Positions 32,410 through 40,483 of a stretch of DNA of 64,000 nucleotides are shown here, piece by piece (the first letter of the stretch is position 1; each line of letters opens with the position of its first letter). Made by a program: the position numbers and the translations under genes. The stretch lies in the NCBI RefSeq assembly GCF_900115565.1, contig NZ_FOWW01000006.1, positions 1 through 64,000 on the forward strand, written 5' to 3'. This DNA is from Amycolatopsis arida (GTDB lineage: Bacteria; Actinomycetota; Actinomycetes; Mycobacteriales; Pseudonocardiaceae). The notes under the pieces were generated by a model. That model made no database searches and was not told where the DNA came from. It worked only from the letters and a program-made list of their open reading frames with translations.

Positions 32410-33363
32410 TTACCTCAATTCGTCGGCATTGCGCCGCCACCACCGCGCGTACGCGGGGTTGCGCCGCACCGCCGCCGCGAACGCCTCCTCCGCGTACCGC
32501 GCCATCCGCTCGCCGAGCACGGTCGCCGGCGCCTCCTCGTGCCACCCGAGGTAGTGCCGCCAGCGCAGCGGGGCGCCGGCCAGCGGCAGGGCCCGCAGCC
32601 GGGCCAGCGGCGGCAAGCTCGGCTTGCACAGCACCACCGCGTCGCCGGCCTGGGCCAGCTCGATGCAACTGACCACGTCCGTCTCGTAGGTCGGCAGCGG
32701 GGTGAACCCGGCGCGGGTGCACGCGGCGGCGAAGCAGTCGCCGAAGCAGCCCTCGCCGCGGGTGGCCGCCCAGCGGGCCAGCGCCAGGTCGGCCAGCCGG
32801 ACCTCGTCGCCGGCGGCCAGCGGGTGCGTCTCCGGCAGCAGCACACCCACCGCGTCCAGCCCCACCTCCCGCCAGACCAGCCCCGGCTCGGTCGGCGGCG
32901 ACGCGGTGCCGCACAGCCCGATCAGGGCGAAGTCGAGCCGGCCGGCGACCAGCATCCCGACCAGCTCGCCCACCGACCACGAGGTGTGCGTGGCGACGTG
33001 GGCGTGCGGGAAGTCCGCGGCGAATCGGTGCACCAGCCCGCGCAGCACCGGGGTGTTGATCGCACCGATCCGGCAGTGGTGCGGGTTCGCCGCGGCGCCG
33101 GCCAGCCGGGTGGCGTCCTCCTGCAGGCCGCGCACCGCCGGCAGCAACACCCTGGCGCGGGCCAGCACGAGCTCGCCGAGCGCGGTCGGGCGGGCGCCGC
33201 GGCGGTCCCGCTCGAACAGGGCACCGCCCAGCGTCCGCTCGATCCGGTGGAGCTGTGCCGACAGCGCCGGCTGGGCGAGCCCCAGCCGTGCGGCGGCCTT
33301 CGTCACGCTGCCGGTGTCCGCGATCGCGCAGACCACCTTCAGGTGCCGCAGCTCCAGATCCAT
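32410..33363 (-). CDS. LysR family transcriptional regulator
   Basis: A 317-residue LTTR. The N-terminal winged helix reads HLKVVCAIADTGSVTKAAAR with recognition helix QPALSAQLHRIERTLGGALF. The effector domain has the usual two lobes (CRIGAINTPVLRGLVHRFAA; YETDVVSCIELAQAGDAVVL). Four to five cysteines in the second lobe (CFGDC, AACTRAG, VVSCIE, VVLCKP) are more than usual. Target unknown; the secreted protease gene downstream on the same strand is the obvious candidate. The stop is TAA, rare here. Confidence 0.92.
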   Translation of the reverse strand: MDLELRHLKVVCAIADTGSVTKAAARLGLAQPALSAQLHRIERTLGGALFERDRRGARPTALGELVLARARVLLPAVRGLQEDATRLAGAAANPHHCRIGAINTPVLRGLVHRFAADFPHAHVATHTSWSVGELVGMLVAGRLDFALIGLCGTASPPTEPGLVWREVGLDAVGVLLPETHPLAAGDEVRLADLALARWAATRGEGCFGDCFAAACTRAGFTPLPTYETDVVSCIELAQAGDAVVLCKPSLPPLARLRALPLAGAPLRWRHYLGWHEEAPATVLGERMARYAEEAFAAAVRRNPAYARWWRRNADELR

Positions 33364-33460
33364 GGCTCGACGTTAGGCCGGCCGGCTCCCGCCGGGTACC
33401 ACCGACCAGCGCCGGCCGGAAGTAGGGAATCGCGCGTCGATGGTCAGAAACGGTGCGAGC

Positions 33461-34420
33461 TCAGCGGTAGCGCGAGCTCCACACCCTGGCCTTGTAGATC
33501 TGCGCACCGGGGCGGGTGCGGGTGAAGTCCGGGCCACGGAACGTCACGGTGTCGGTGCACCAGCCCGTCCGGCAGCCGGCCTTCGGTGCGGTGCGCACCT
33601 GCTGGCCGTTGGGCATGCTGCTGACGCTCTTCACGGTCGCCAGCGGGTACGTCGCGACCGCGGCGTCGCGCGACTTGCTGTACCGGTACACGTGGCTCGA
33701 CGTGCTGATCCACAGCACGTCGTCGTCCTCCAGCGCGGGCGCGAGGTCGTGGCCGCCGCTGGTGGGCAGCGCCCAGGCGTGGGACCGGGTGAGGGTCGGT
33801 GCCGCGGCCGTTCCGCCCACCGTCAGCGCCACCAGCTCCGTCTTGCCGAGCGCCCACAGCACCCGCCGAGCCGGGTCCCAGTGCACACCGTGCGCGTCGG
33901 CCAGCGTGTACTGGGTGTAGCGGGCCGAGCTCGCGCCCTGGGACGCGGTGTAGACGCGGACGAAGTTGCCGTGGCTGGCCGCCACCGCGACGTTGCCGTC
34001 CGGGAGCAACTCCACGCTGTGCGGGTTGCTCGGCGCGCCAGCGTTCACCCCCCAGACGCGCCGGCCGCCCGGGTAGGTCACCAGCGCCGCCAGCCCGCGC
34101 GAGTCGGAGACCACCGCGACGTAGGCGCCGGCCCGGTCCTTGCGCAGCTTGACGTCGGTCGGCAGGCCCCACGCCCCGGTCAGCCCGCCGAACCCGTTGT
34201 TCGAGGTGGGATGCCAGGTCCACCTCTGCGCGGCCGCCGAACCCCAGTCGGCGACGTCGGGGTCGAGCAGCCGAATCCGCGCCGCGGCGTGGTTGTCGTA
34301 GCGCTGGTCCGTGATCGCGACGAGGCGGCTGCCGTCGTCCGCGGCCGCCGGGGACGGGAGGGTGGCCGCGACCACGGCCACCAGCGCCGCGAGCAGGGCC
34401 TTCACCGACATTCTTCTCAT
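33461..34420 (-). CDS. Secreted beta-propeller-like protein (DUF6528-like)
   Basis: A 319-residue exported protein with signal peptide ALLAALVAVVAATLPSPAAA. The mature part has repeated blade-like segments (SNNGFGGLTGAWGLPTDVKL, LVTYPGGRRVWGVNAGAPSN, HSVELLPDGNVAVAASHGNF, HGVHWDPARRVLWALGKTEL), then SGGHDLAPALEDDDVLWIST. This looks like the actinomycete DUF6528 family, whose function is unknown. The C-terminus has two cysteines (GCRTGWCTD) that may bond. Starts at 34420 or 34411 (MSVKALL) are both possible; neither has a strong ribosome site. Confidence 0.8.
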   Translation of the reverse strand: MRRMSVKALLAALVAVVAATLPSPAAADDGSRLVAITDQRYDNHAAARIRLLDPDVADWGSAAAQRWTWHPTSNNGFGGLTGAWGLPTDVKLRKDRAGAYVAVVSDSRGLAALVTYPGGRRVWGVNAGAPSNPHSVELLPDGNVAVAASHGNFVRVYTASQGASSARYTQYTLADAHGVHWDPARRVLWALGKTELVALTVGGTAAAPTLTRSHAWALPTSGGHDLAPALEDDDVLWISTSSHVYRYSKSRDAAVATYPLATVKSVSSMPNGQQVRTAPKAGCRTGWCTDTVTFRGPDFTRTRPGAQIYKARVWSSRYR

Positions 34421-34502
34421 GTGGTCAGGACTACCAGACCAGCGCGGCCGGTGGTCGACGTTCAGGTGAACCTACGAGATCCCAACAAATCCGTGACACC
34501 GC

Positions 34503-35693
34503 TCAGCCGGTCGGCTGTAGCAGGACCTTGATCGCGCCGTCCCGCTTCTGCTGGAAGATCTCGTAGCCGTACGGCGCCTCCTCCAGCGGCAGCCGGTGGG
34601 TGGTGAGGTCCTCCACGCCGAGCGGGTCGTCCTCGTCGGTCACCAGCGGCAGCACGTCGTCCAGCCAGTTCCGCACGTTGGCTTGGCCCATCCGCAGCTG
34701 GATCTGCTTGTCGAACAGGTCCATCATCGGCATCGGGTCGACCATGCCACCGTAGACGCCGCTCAGCGAGATGGTGCCGCCCCTGCGCACGGTGTCGATC
34801 GCCAGGTGCAGCACGCTCAACCGGTCGATGCCGGCCTTCTCGGTCAACCTCGCGGCGATCGGCCCCGGCAGCAGGGTCACCATCTCCTGGGCCAGTTTGG
34901 ACAGTGGTGCGCCGTGCGCCTCCATCCCGACCGCGTCGATCACCGAGTCGGGCCCGCGGCCGTCGGTGCGCTCCCGGATGGCGCCGGCGACGTCGCGCTC
35001 CGCGCGGACGTCGAGGGTGTCCACGCCGTGCCGGCCGGCCATGGCGAGGCGCTCGGTGACCAAATCGACGCCGATCACCGTGCCGGCGCCACGGTGCCGG
35101 GCGATCCGGCAGCACATCTGGCCGATCGGGCCGAGCCCGAACACCGCGACGCTGCCGCCCTCGGGGATGTCGGCGTACTCGACCGCCTGCCACGCCGTCG
35201 GCACCACGTCGGACAGGTACACGAACCGCTCGTCCGGCGGCCCCTCGGGCACCGTGATCGGCCCGTAGTGCGCCTGCGGAACGCGCAGGTACTCGGCCTG
35301 CCCGCCGGGCACCTGGCCGTAGAGCTTGGTGTAGCCGAACAGCGCACCGCCCTTGCCCTTGTCCCGCACCTGGGTGGTCTCGCACTGCGACTGCAGGCCG
35401 CGCTCGCACATGAAGCACCGCCCGCAGGCGATGTTGAACGGCACGACCACCCGGTCGCCGGGCTTCAGGTCGCCGGCGGCGGCGCCGACCTCCTCCACCA
35501 CGCCCATCGGCTCGTGGCCGAGGACGTCACCCTCGTCGAGGAACGACCCGAGCACCTCGTACAGGTGCAGGTCGGAGCCGCAGATCGCGGTGGAGGTCAC
35601 GCGGATGATCGCGTCGGTGGGTTCCACCAGCCGGGGGTCGGGGACCGTCTCGACCCGGACGTCCCGCTTGCCGTGCCAGGTGACCGCTTTCAT
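34503..35693 (-). CDS. Zinc-dependent alcohol/formaldehyde dehydrogenase (MDR family)
   Basis: A 396-residue medium-chain dehydrogenase, NAD(P)-dependent. Catalytic zinc ligands are in STAICGSDLHLYEVLG and GHEPMGVVEEVG; the structural zinc site is CGRCFMCERGLQSQC; the nucleotide fold is GLGPIGQMCCRIARHRGAGT. The overall sequence is of the glutathione-independent formaldehyde dehydrogenase-like group, often stress-induced in actinobacteria. ATG 35693 follows AAAGGGG. A SigB-like promoter lies about 35-55 bp upstream, back to back with another for the small acidic gene. Confidence 0.92.
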   Translation of the reverse strand: MKAVTWHGKRDVRVETVPDPRLVEPTDAIIRVTSTAICGSDLHLYEVLGSFLDEGDVLGHEPMGVVEEVGAAAGDLKPGDRVVVPFNIACGRCFMCERGLQSQCETTQVRDKGKGGALFGYTKLYGQVPGGQAEYLRVPQAHYGPITVPEGPPDERFVYLSDVVPTAWQAVEYADIPEGGSVAVFGLGPIGQMCCRIARHRGAGTVIGVDLVTERLAMAGRHGVDTLDVRAERDVAGAIRERTDGRGPDSVIDAVGMEAHGAPLSKLAQEMVTLLPGPIAARLTEKAGIDRLSVLHLAIDTVRRGGTISLSGVYGGMVDPMPMMDLFDKQIQLRMGQANVRNWLDDVLPLVTDEDDPLGVEDLTTHRLPLEEAPYGYEIFQQKRDGAIKVLLQPTG

Positions 35694-35725
35694 CGTGCCC
35701 CTTTCACCGTCGGATGGAGCTTCGG

Positions 35726-35750
35726 GTACCCGTTCGGGGCGGGTGACAAC
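35726..35750 (-). promoter_or_regulatory. SigB/SigF-like promoter of the alcohol dehydrogenase gene
   Basis: On the minus strand GTTG (35750-35747) and GGGTAC (35731-35726) are 15 bp apart, matching the GTTT-N14-16-GGGTA(T/C) class of stress sigma promoters. The start codon is about 33 bp downstream. Confidence 0.45.
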
Positions 35751-35752
35751 CC

Positions 35753-35778
35753 GTTTTCCCCCGAACGCGACCGGGTAT
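35753..35778 (+). promoter_or_regulatory. SigB/SigF-like promoter of the 59-residue protein gene
   Basis: GTTT (35753-35756) and GGGTAT (35773-35778) are separated by 16 bp, a very good match to stress sigma promoters. The ATG is 45 bp downstream. It is back to back with a similar element on the other strand. Confidence 0.55.
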
Positions 35779-35822
35779 GCGCTCGGGACCGAACCGGACC
35801 GAGCCGGACCGAGGAGGTGGCG

Positions 35823-36002
35823 ATGCGACGCGAGAGCGACCAACACAGCCCCCGCGAGGACGACGACCTGAAGGCCGAGCTGAGTGGCATGCTGCAGGGC
35901 AACCGGCCGACCAGGGCCGAGGAGTGGCGGGACCCCGAGCCGCCCGCCGACGACGACCCCGAGGTGCCGCCGTTCGACGAGGAGCGGAAAGAGCCGCGGT
36001 AG
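35823..36002 (+). CDS. Small acidic conserved actinobacterial protein
   Basis: A 59-residue highly charged protein, MRRESDQHSPREDDDLKAEL at the start and PPADDDPEVPPFDEERKEPR at the end. I recognise the MRRESD(K/Q)H.PR start from many actinobacteria but know no function; it is likely disordered. ATG 35823 has GAGGAGGTGGCG in front. A SigB-like promoter precedes it, so it is probably stress-induced. A decayed P450 gene begins 12 bp downstream, suggesting a former two-gene operon. Confidence 0.85.
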   Translation: MRRESDQHSPREDDDLKAELSGMLQGNRPTRAEEWRDPEPPADDDPEVPPFDEERKEPR

Positions 36003-36014
36003 CCGCCGGCTGAC

Positions 36015-36235
36015 GTGCCGGGTACCGCGACGGTGCTCGACACGCCGCGGGGCGGCGGCCGGGTGTTCCTGCCGCCGCTCGCCGGCGGGATCATCAAGCG
36101 CCGGCCCCGAATGCTCGGCGTGGTCGAGTGGCTGGGGCCGGATCCGGCGCCGTCACGCTGCCGGCGCCGTCACGCTGCCGGGCCGGCGGGACCGCTACGG
36201 GCCTCGGCCCGCTGGTGCCGCTGGTGCCCAGACGA
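36015..36235 (+). pseudogene. Cytochrome P450 N-terminal relic
   Basis: From GTG 36015 the frame reads RVFLPPLAGGIIKRRPRMLG then VVEWLGPDP, like the membrane-proximal start of some actinobacterial P450s (GVIxRRP, then a helix before the first strand). In a different frame at about 36185-36230 it continues [16 protein letters not shown], like the RDRYGPGPLLL block that follows in those proteins. The two parts are separated by a 17-bp tandem duplication and net frame change, and nothing of the remaining 400 residues follows. It is a relic; the family call rests on my memory of such N-termini and is moderate. Confidence 0.45.
36145..36178. repeat. 17-bp exact tandem duplication
   Basis: cggcgccgtcacgctgc occurs at 36145-36161 and again at 36162-36178 with no gap. 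A 17-bp gain shifts the frame and is part of the decay of the P450 relic, though removing it alone does not restore the frame. Confidence 0.9.
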
Positions 36236-36270
36236 CTCCCGTACCGCTTCCGTACGCCTTCGATACGACA

Positions 36271-36303
36271 CGGCCGTCCCCGGTGCGGGACCGGGGACGG
36301 CCG
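36271..36303. terminator. Hairpin terminator after the SRPBCC gene
   Basis: cggccgtccccggt (36271-36284) and accggggacggccg (36290-36303) form a perfect 14-bp stem with a 5-base loop, 8 bp past the SRPBCC stop on the minus strand. Confidence 0.75.
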
Positions 36304-36310
36304 CTCGGGG

Positions 36311-36772
36311 TCAGCTGCCGGGGCGGGGCACGTCGCCGCGCCAGGCCCCGGTCTCCGCGCCGCGCCGCTCGATGAACTCCTTGAACCGCTTCATGTCACC
36401 CTTGACCCGCAGCTTCAGCGTGCCGGTCTTGTCGGCGACGTTCTCCACGAAGCCCTCGGGGTCGATCTCGAGTTGCGCGGTCACCCTGGTCGTGTTGTCG
36501 TCCAGACGATGGAAGGTGATGACACCGGCATGACGCGGACCGCTGTCGGACTTCCACGCCACCCGCTCGTCCGGGTGCTGCTCGGTGATCGTGGCGTCGA
36601 ACTCCCTGGTCACCCCGCCGACCTCGGTCACCCAGTGCGTGTGGGTGTCGTCGAGCTGCCGGACCTGCTCGACACCCTCCATGAACTCCGGGAAGGACTC
36701 GAACTGCGTCCACTGGTTGTAGGCGGTCGGGATCGGGACCTCGACATCCACCGACTCGGTGATGGTGCTCAC
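36311..36772 (-). CDS. SRPBCC family protein (cyclase/dehydrase-like)
   Basis: A 153-residue START-like fold protein: VDVEVPIPTAYNQWTQFESF, PEFMEGVEQVRQLDDTHTHW, EQHPDERVAWKSDSGPRHAG, GDMKRFKEFIERRGAETGAW. Proteins of this fold bind hydrophobic ligands; this subgroup is widespread in actinobacteria and often lies next to stress genes, with no known ligand. A paralogue with the same WTQFE and RFK(E/D)F blocks is at 48823. GTG 36772 follows GGAGG by 5 nt. It is divergent from the carotenoid-type cluster. Confidence 0.9.
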   Translation of the reverse strand: MSTITESVDVEVPIPTAYNQWTQFESFPEFMEGVEQVRQLDDTHTHWVTEVGGVTREFDATITEQHPDERVAWKSDSGPRHAGVITFHRLDDNTTRVTAQLEIDPEGFVENVADKTGTLKLRVKGDMKRFKEFIERRGAETGAWRGDVPRPGS

Positions 36773-36867
36773 GGTGCCTCCTTCCGGGGCGGCCGGAGTG
36801 GCCCGCCCGCGTCGCGTTCGTGTACTGGGGGTACCTCGGTCGGCGCCGGCTACACCTGGAGTGCGGG

Positions 36868-37839
36868 GTGACCGGACGCGAGCTGGACGCGGCCGGCATC
36901 CGGGAGCCCCGGCTGCGGCGGGCGTACCTGCGCTGCCGGGAGCTCAACGCCCGGCACGGCCGCACCTACTACCTGGCGACGCGCTTGCTGGCGCCGGCGC
37001 AACGGCCGCCCGTGCACGCCCTCTACGGGTTCGCGCGGTGGACCGACGACCTGGTGGACGAGGCGACACCGGGCACGGCACCGGCGACGGTCGCCGCCCG
37101 GCTCGACGAGCTCGCGGTCGCGCTGGCCGCGGGGCTGGCCCGCGGGCACAGCGACGACCCGGTGCTCGCCGCGGTGGTGGACACCGCGCGCCGCTACCGA
37201 ATCGCGCCGGAGCTGTTCACCGCGTTCCTCCGGTCGATGCGGATGGATCTGACCACCACCGACTACCCGGACCGGGCGGCGCTCGCCGAGTACGTGCACG
37301 GCTCGGCCGAGGTGATCGGGCTGCAGGTGCTGCCGGTGCTGGGCACGGTGACCAGCCTCACGGAGGCGCGCGGGCCCGCGGCGGCGCTGGGGACGGCGTT
37401 CCAGCTGACCAACTTCCTCCGCGATGTGGCCGAGGACCTCGATCGCGGCCGGGTGTACCTGCCGGCCGACGAGCTGGCGGCGTTCGGGGTGGACCGCGCG
37501 TTGCTGCGGTGGTGCCGGGACCGTGGGCGCGCCGAGCCGAGGGTGCGCAGGGCGCTGGCCGACCAGATCGCCACCACACGCGCGATCTACCGGCGGGCCT
37601 GGCCGGGGATCGCCATGCTCGACCCGGTGTCCCGGCCGTGCGTGGCCACCGCGTTCCGCCTCTACGGGGGCATCCTGGAGCGGATCGAGGCGCAGGACCA
37701 CGACGTGTTCGCCCGGCGGGTCGCGGTCGGCACCGGCCGCCGGCTCGCCGTGGCGGGGACGGCGCTGTCCCGGGCCGTGGTGGCCCGTGGTCGGCGCCGG
37801 CTGGCCGGTTCGGGACCGTCGGGAAAGGAGCACATATGA
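36868..37839 (+). CDS. crtB: Phytoene/squalene synthase family protein
   Basis: A 323-residue head-to-head prenyl synthase expected to join two GGPP to phytoene. The first aspartate-rich motif is FARWTDDLVDE and the second NFLRDVAEDLDRGRVYLP; SMRMDL and GLQVLPVLG are the remaining signature. GTG 36868 gives the conserved start VTGRELDAAGI with GGAG 6 nt upstream; the frame is open further upstream but not conserved. GGGTAC at 36829-36834 with GTCG 14 bp before it is a weak stress-type promoter candidate. First gene of a three-gene overlapping operon. Confidence 0.9.
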   Translation: MTGRELDAAGIREPRLRRAYLRCRELNARHGRTYYLATRLLAPAQRPPVHALYGFARWTDDLVDEATPGTAPATVAARLDELAVALAAGLARGHSDDPVLAAVVDTARRYRIAPELFTAFLRSMRMDLTTTDYPDRAALAEYVHGSAEVIGLQVLPVLGTVTSLTEARGPAAALGTAFQLTNFLRDVAEDLDRGRVYLPADELAAFGVDRALLRWCRDRGRAEPRVRRALADQIATTRAIYRRAWPGIAMLDPVSRPCVATAFRLYGGILERIEAQDHDVFARRVAVGTGRRLAVAGTALSRAVVARGRRRLAGSGPSGKEHI

Positions 37840-38564
37840 GGTTGACCGGGTTGCCCCGCGGCGAGGTTCCGGCCGCGTTCGACGCCGCGGCCGCGGCGTA
37901 CGACCAGCTGGTCGGGGCCAACCCCGGCTATCACGCCCACCTGCGGCTGTCCGCCCGGCGGCTGCGGCTGCCCGGCGGCGGCGAAGGGCTGCACCTGCTG
38001 GACGCCGGCTGCGGCACGGGGGCGTCCACCGCGGCGCTGCTCGCGGCGGCGCCGCGGGCGCGGATCACCGCCGTGGACGCGTCGGCGGAGATGCTCGCAC
38101 TGGCGCGGCGCAAGGCGTGGCCGGAGTCGGTGCGGTTCGTGCACAGCCGGGTCGAGGACCTCGCCGAGGCGGGGGTGCGCGGGCCGTTCGACGGCGTCCT
38201 CGCCGCCTACCTGGTGCGCAACCTGGCCGATCCGGACGGGCAGCTCCGGGCGCTGCGCGGGCTGCTCGCCCCGGGCGCGTCGCTGGCCGTGCACGAGTAC
38301 TCGGTGCGCGACTCGATGCCGACCCGCGCGGTGTGGCACGCGGTGTGCTGGGCCGTGATCATCCCGGCGGGGCGGCTGCTCACCGGGGACGCCACGCTCT
38401 ACCGACACCTGTGGCGCAGCGTGTCCACTTTCGACGGTGTGCGGGCGTTCGAGGAGCGGCTGCGGCGGGCCGGGTTCACCGGGGTGCACACCGAGACGAT
38501 GACCGGGTGGCAGCGCGGCGTGGTGCACACCTTCCTGGCCACGGCGCCGGGAGCGCGGCGGTGA
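37836..38564 (+). CDS. Class I SAM-dependent methyltransferase of the carotenoid-type cluster
   Basis: A 242-residue UbiE-like methyltransferase: AFDAAAAAYDQLVGANPGYH, motif I LLDAGCGTGASTAALLAA, motif II ITAVDASAEMLALAR, and FDGVLAAYLVRNLADPDGQL. A similar gene (crtT) is present in Streptomyces isorenieratene clusters. The methyl acceptor is unknown. ATG 37836 overlaps the crtB stop (ATGA) and has AAGGAG upstream; its stop overlaps the next GTG. Confidence 0.85.
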   Translation: MRLTGLPRGEVPAAFDAAAAAYDQLVGANPGYHAHLRLSARRLRLPGGGEGLHLLDAGCGTGASTAALLAAAPRARITAVDASAEMLALARRKAWPESVRFVHSRVEDLAEAGVRGPFDGVLAAYLVRNLADPDGQLRALRGLLAPGASLAVHEYSVRDSMPTRAVWHAVCWAVIIPAGRLLTGDATLYRHLWRSVSTFDGVRAFEERLRRAGFTGVHTETMTGWQRGVVHTFLATAPGARR

Positions 38565-40126
38565 GGGACCGGCGGCGGGTCCGGCACCCGGCGCCGCCGG
38601 GGCTCGCCGACGCCGGGGCGCTCGGCCGGCGGCCCAGGGTGACGGTGGTGGGCGGCGGCATCGCCGGGCTGGCGGCGGCCACCGGGCTGGCCGAGCGGGG
38701 CGTGGCGGTGGAGCTGGTCGAGCGGGACGACCGGCTCGGCGGGCGAGTGGCCGGTTGGCCGGCGTGGCTGCCGGACGGGACGGCGGTGGCGATGAGCCGC
38801 GGGTTCCACGCGTTCTTCCGGCAGTACTACAACCTGCGGATGCTGCTCCGGCGGACCGACCCGGAGCTGCGCCGGCTGGTGCCGGTGGACGACTACCCGC
38901 TGGTGGACGCCGAGGGGCGGTGGGACGGGTTCCGCGGGCTGCCGCGCACGCCACCGTGGAACGCGCTGGCGTTCGCCCTGCGCAGCCCCACGTTCGGCTG
39001 GCGGGACCTGCTGCGGCTGGACGCGCGGGCGGCGCTGCCGCTGGCGGCGGTGCGGGTGCCGGAGACCTACGCGTTGCTCGACGAGGTGGACGCCGAGACG
39101 TTCCTGCGCCGGATCAACTTCCCGCCGGCGGCGCGGCACCTGGCGTTCGAGGTGTTCTCCCGCAGCTTCTTCGCGCCGCCGCGGGAGATGTCGGCGGCGG
39201 AGCTGGCGGTGATGTTCCACCTGTACTTCCTGGGCTCGGCCGAGGGGCTGGTGTTCGACGTGCCGGCCGACACGTTCCCGGTGGCGCTGTGGGACCCGCT
39301 GGCCGGTTACCTGGACGCGCGCGGGGTGCGAATCCGCACCGGGGTCACGGTGACCGGCGTGGAGCCGCTGCCGGCCGGGTTCCGCTTGCACACCCGCTCC
39401 GGGTCGTCCGATGTGGACGGCGTGGTGCTGGCGGCGGACGTGGCCGGGCTGCGCCGGATCGTCGCCGGCTCGCCGGGCCTGGGGACGCCCGAGTGGCGCG
39501 CGGCGGTGGCCGACCTGCGGACCGCGCCGCCGTTCCTGGTGCGTCGGCTGTGGCTGGCCGACCCGGTGGCGGCCGGGCGGCCGGCGTTCCTCGGCACCGG
39601 TGGCCGGCCGCCGCTGGACAACGTCAGCGTGCTGGACCGGTTCGAGGCGTCCGCGGCGCGGTGGGCACGGCGGACCGGGGGCTCGGTGGTGGAGCTGCAC
39701 GCGTATGCGGCGCAGGGGTCGCCGGAGGAGGTGGCCGGCGGGATGCTGCGGCGGCTCCACGAGGTGTACCCGGAGACGGCCGGGGCGCGGGTGGTCGGGG
39801 AGCTGAGCGAGTGGCGGGCGGACTGCCCGCTGTTCGGGCTCGGCGACTTCGCCCGGCGACCGCGGGTGCGCACGCCGGTGGACGGGGTGGTGCTCGCCGG
39901 TGACGGGGTGCGCGTCGACCTGCCGGTGGCGCTCATGGAGCGTGCCGCCACGACCGGCTGGCACGCGGCGAACTGCCTGCTCGCCCGCTGGGGGCTGGCC
40001 GGCCACACCCTGCACACCGTCCCGACCCGCGGTTTGCTGGAACCCCTGCACCGCCTGCTGACCCGCTCGGCCACCTCGAGACGGCGGCCGGGCTCAACCC
40101 AGCCGCCACTCCACGGCGGTCGGTAG
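38561..40126 (+). CDS. crtU: FAD-dependent oxidoreductase, CrtU-like carotenoid desaturase/methylase
   Basis: A 521-residue flavoprotein. The FAD fold VTVVGGGIAGLAAATGLAER begins near residue 27, then GGRVAGW, TAVAMSRGFHAFFRQYYNLR, FEVFSRSFFAPPREMSAAEL and MFHLYFLGSAEGLVFDVP. These blocks match CrtU, which aromatises beta-ionone rings in isorenieratene synthesis of actinomycetes. A general amine-oxidase-like role is the alternative, since no lycopene cyclase is nearby. GTG 38561 overlaps the methyltransferase stop (GTGA). Its last 33 bp overlap the convergent Imm1 gene. Confidence 0.75.
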   Translation: MRDRRRVRHPAPPGLADAGALGRRPRVTVVGGGIAGLAAATGLAERGVAVELVERDDRLGGRVAGWPAWLPDGTAVAMSRGFHAFFRQYYNLRMLLRRTDPELRRLVPVDDYPLVDAEGRWDGFRGLPRTPPWNALAFALRSPTFGWRDLLRLDARAALPLAAVRVPETYALLDEVDAETFLRRINFPPAARHLAFEVFSRSFFAPPREMSAAELAVMFHLYFLGSAEGLVFDVPADTFPVALWDPLAGYLDARGVRIRTGVTVTGVEPLPAGFRLHTRSGSSDVDGVVLAADVAGLRRIVAGSPGLGTPEWRAAVADLRTAPPFLVRRLWLADPVAAGRPAFLGTGGRPPLDNVSVLDRFEASAARWARRTGGSVVELHAYAAQGSPEEVAGGMLRRLHEVYPETAGARVVGELSEWRADCPLFGLGDFARRPRVRTPVDGVVLAGDGVRVDLPVALMERAATTGWHAANCLLARWGLAGHTLHTVPTRGLLEPLHRLLTRSATSRRRPGSTQPPLHGGR

Positions 40127-40483
40127 CTCCCCACCCGTGGTCACGAACTCGACAAGGGCCTTCCGGAACCGCTCCAGCGGCACCCCGGCGCCGGCGGGGA
40201 ACTCGGTCTCCGACTCCACGGCCGGCGAGTCCGGATCACCGACGCTGACGGCGGAGCGGTCCAGGCCGTAGTACTCCAGGTAGCCGTAGCCGTCCTGCAC
40301 GTGGGCATCCATCACCGCCATGCCTTCGGCGGCTTGGAGGGACGCGGTGTAGACCTCGGGCTCCGCGAGCAGCTCCACCAGTCGGTCCACGTCCTCCGGA
40401 GTACTCACCGGGAAGTTCTCACCACCGGACATGCCATCGCGACAGGTCGGAACGCCGGCCCGATAGGTCGCGGTGTCGGTCAT
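40094..40483 (-). CDS. Imm1 family immunity protein
   Basis: A 129-residue acidic protein with the Imm1 layout: STPEDVDRLVELLAEPEVYT, GYGYLEYYGLDRSAVSVGD, FPAGAGVPLERFRKALVEFV. Imm1 proteins neutralise secreted nucleic-acid deaminase toxins of polymorphic toxin systems. ATG 40483 overlaps the stop of the upstream partner gene (ATGA). That partner keeps only a helical N-terminal part, so no toxin domain is present here. The 3' end overlaps crtU. Confidence 0.75.
   Translation of the reverse strand: MTDTATYRAGVPTCRDGMSGGENFPVSTPEDVDRLVELLAEPEVYTASLQAAEGMAVMDAHVQDGYGYLEYYGLDRSAVSVGDPDSPAVESETEFPAGAGVPLERFRKALVEFVTTGGELPTAVEWRLG

Noticed and set aside
36829-36834. GGGTAC as a firm stress promoter of crtB
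   Set aside because: The -35 partner is only GTCG at 14 bp; too weak to list as a separate feature.
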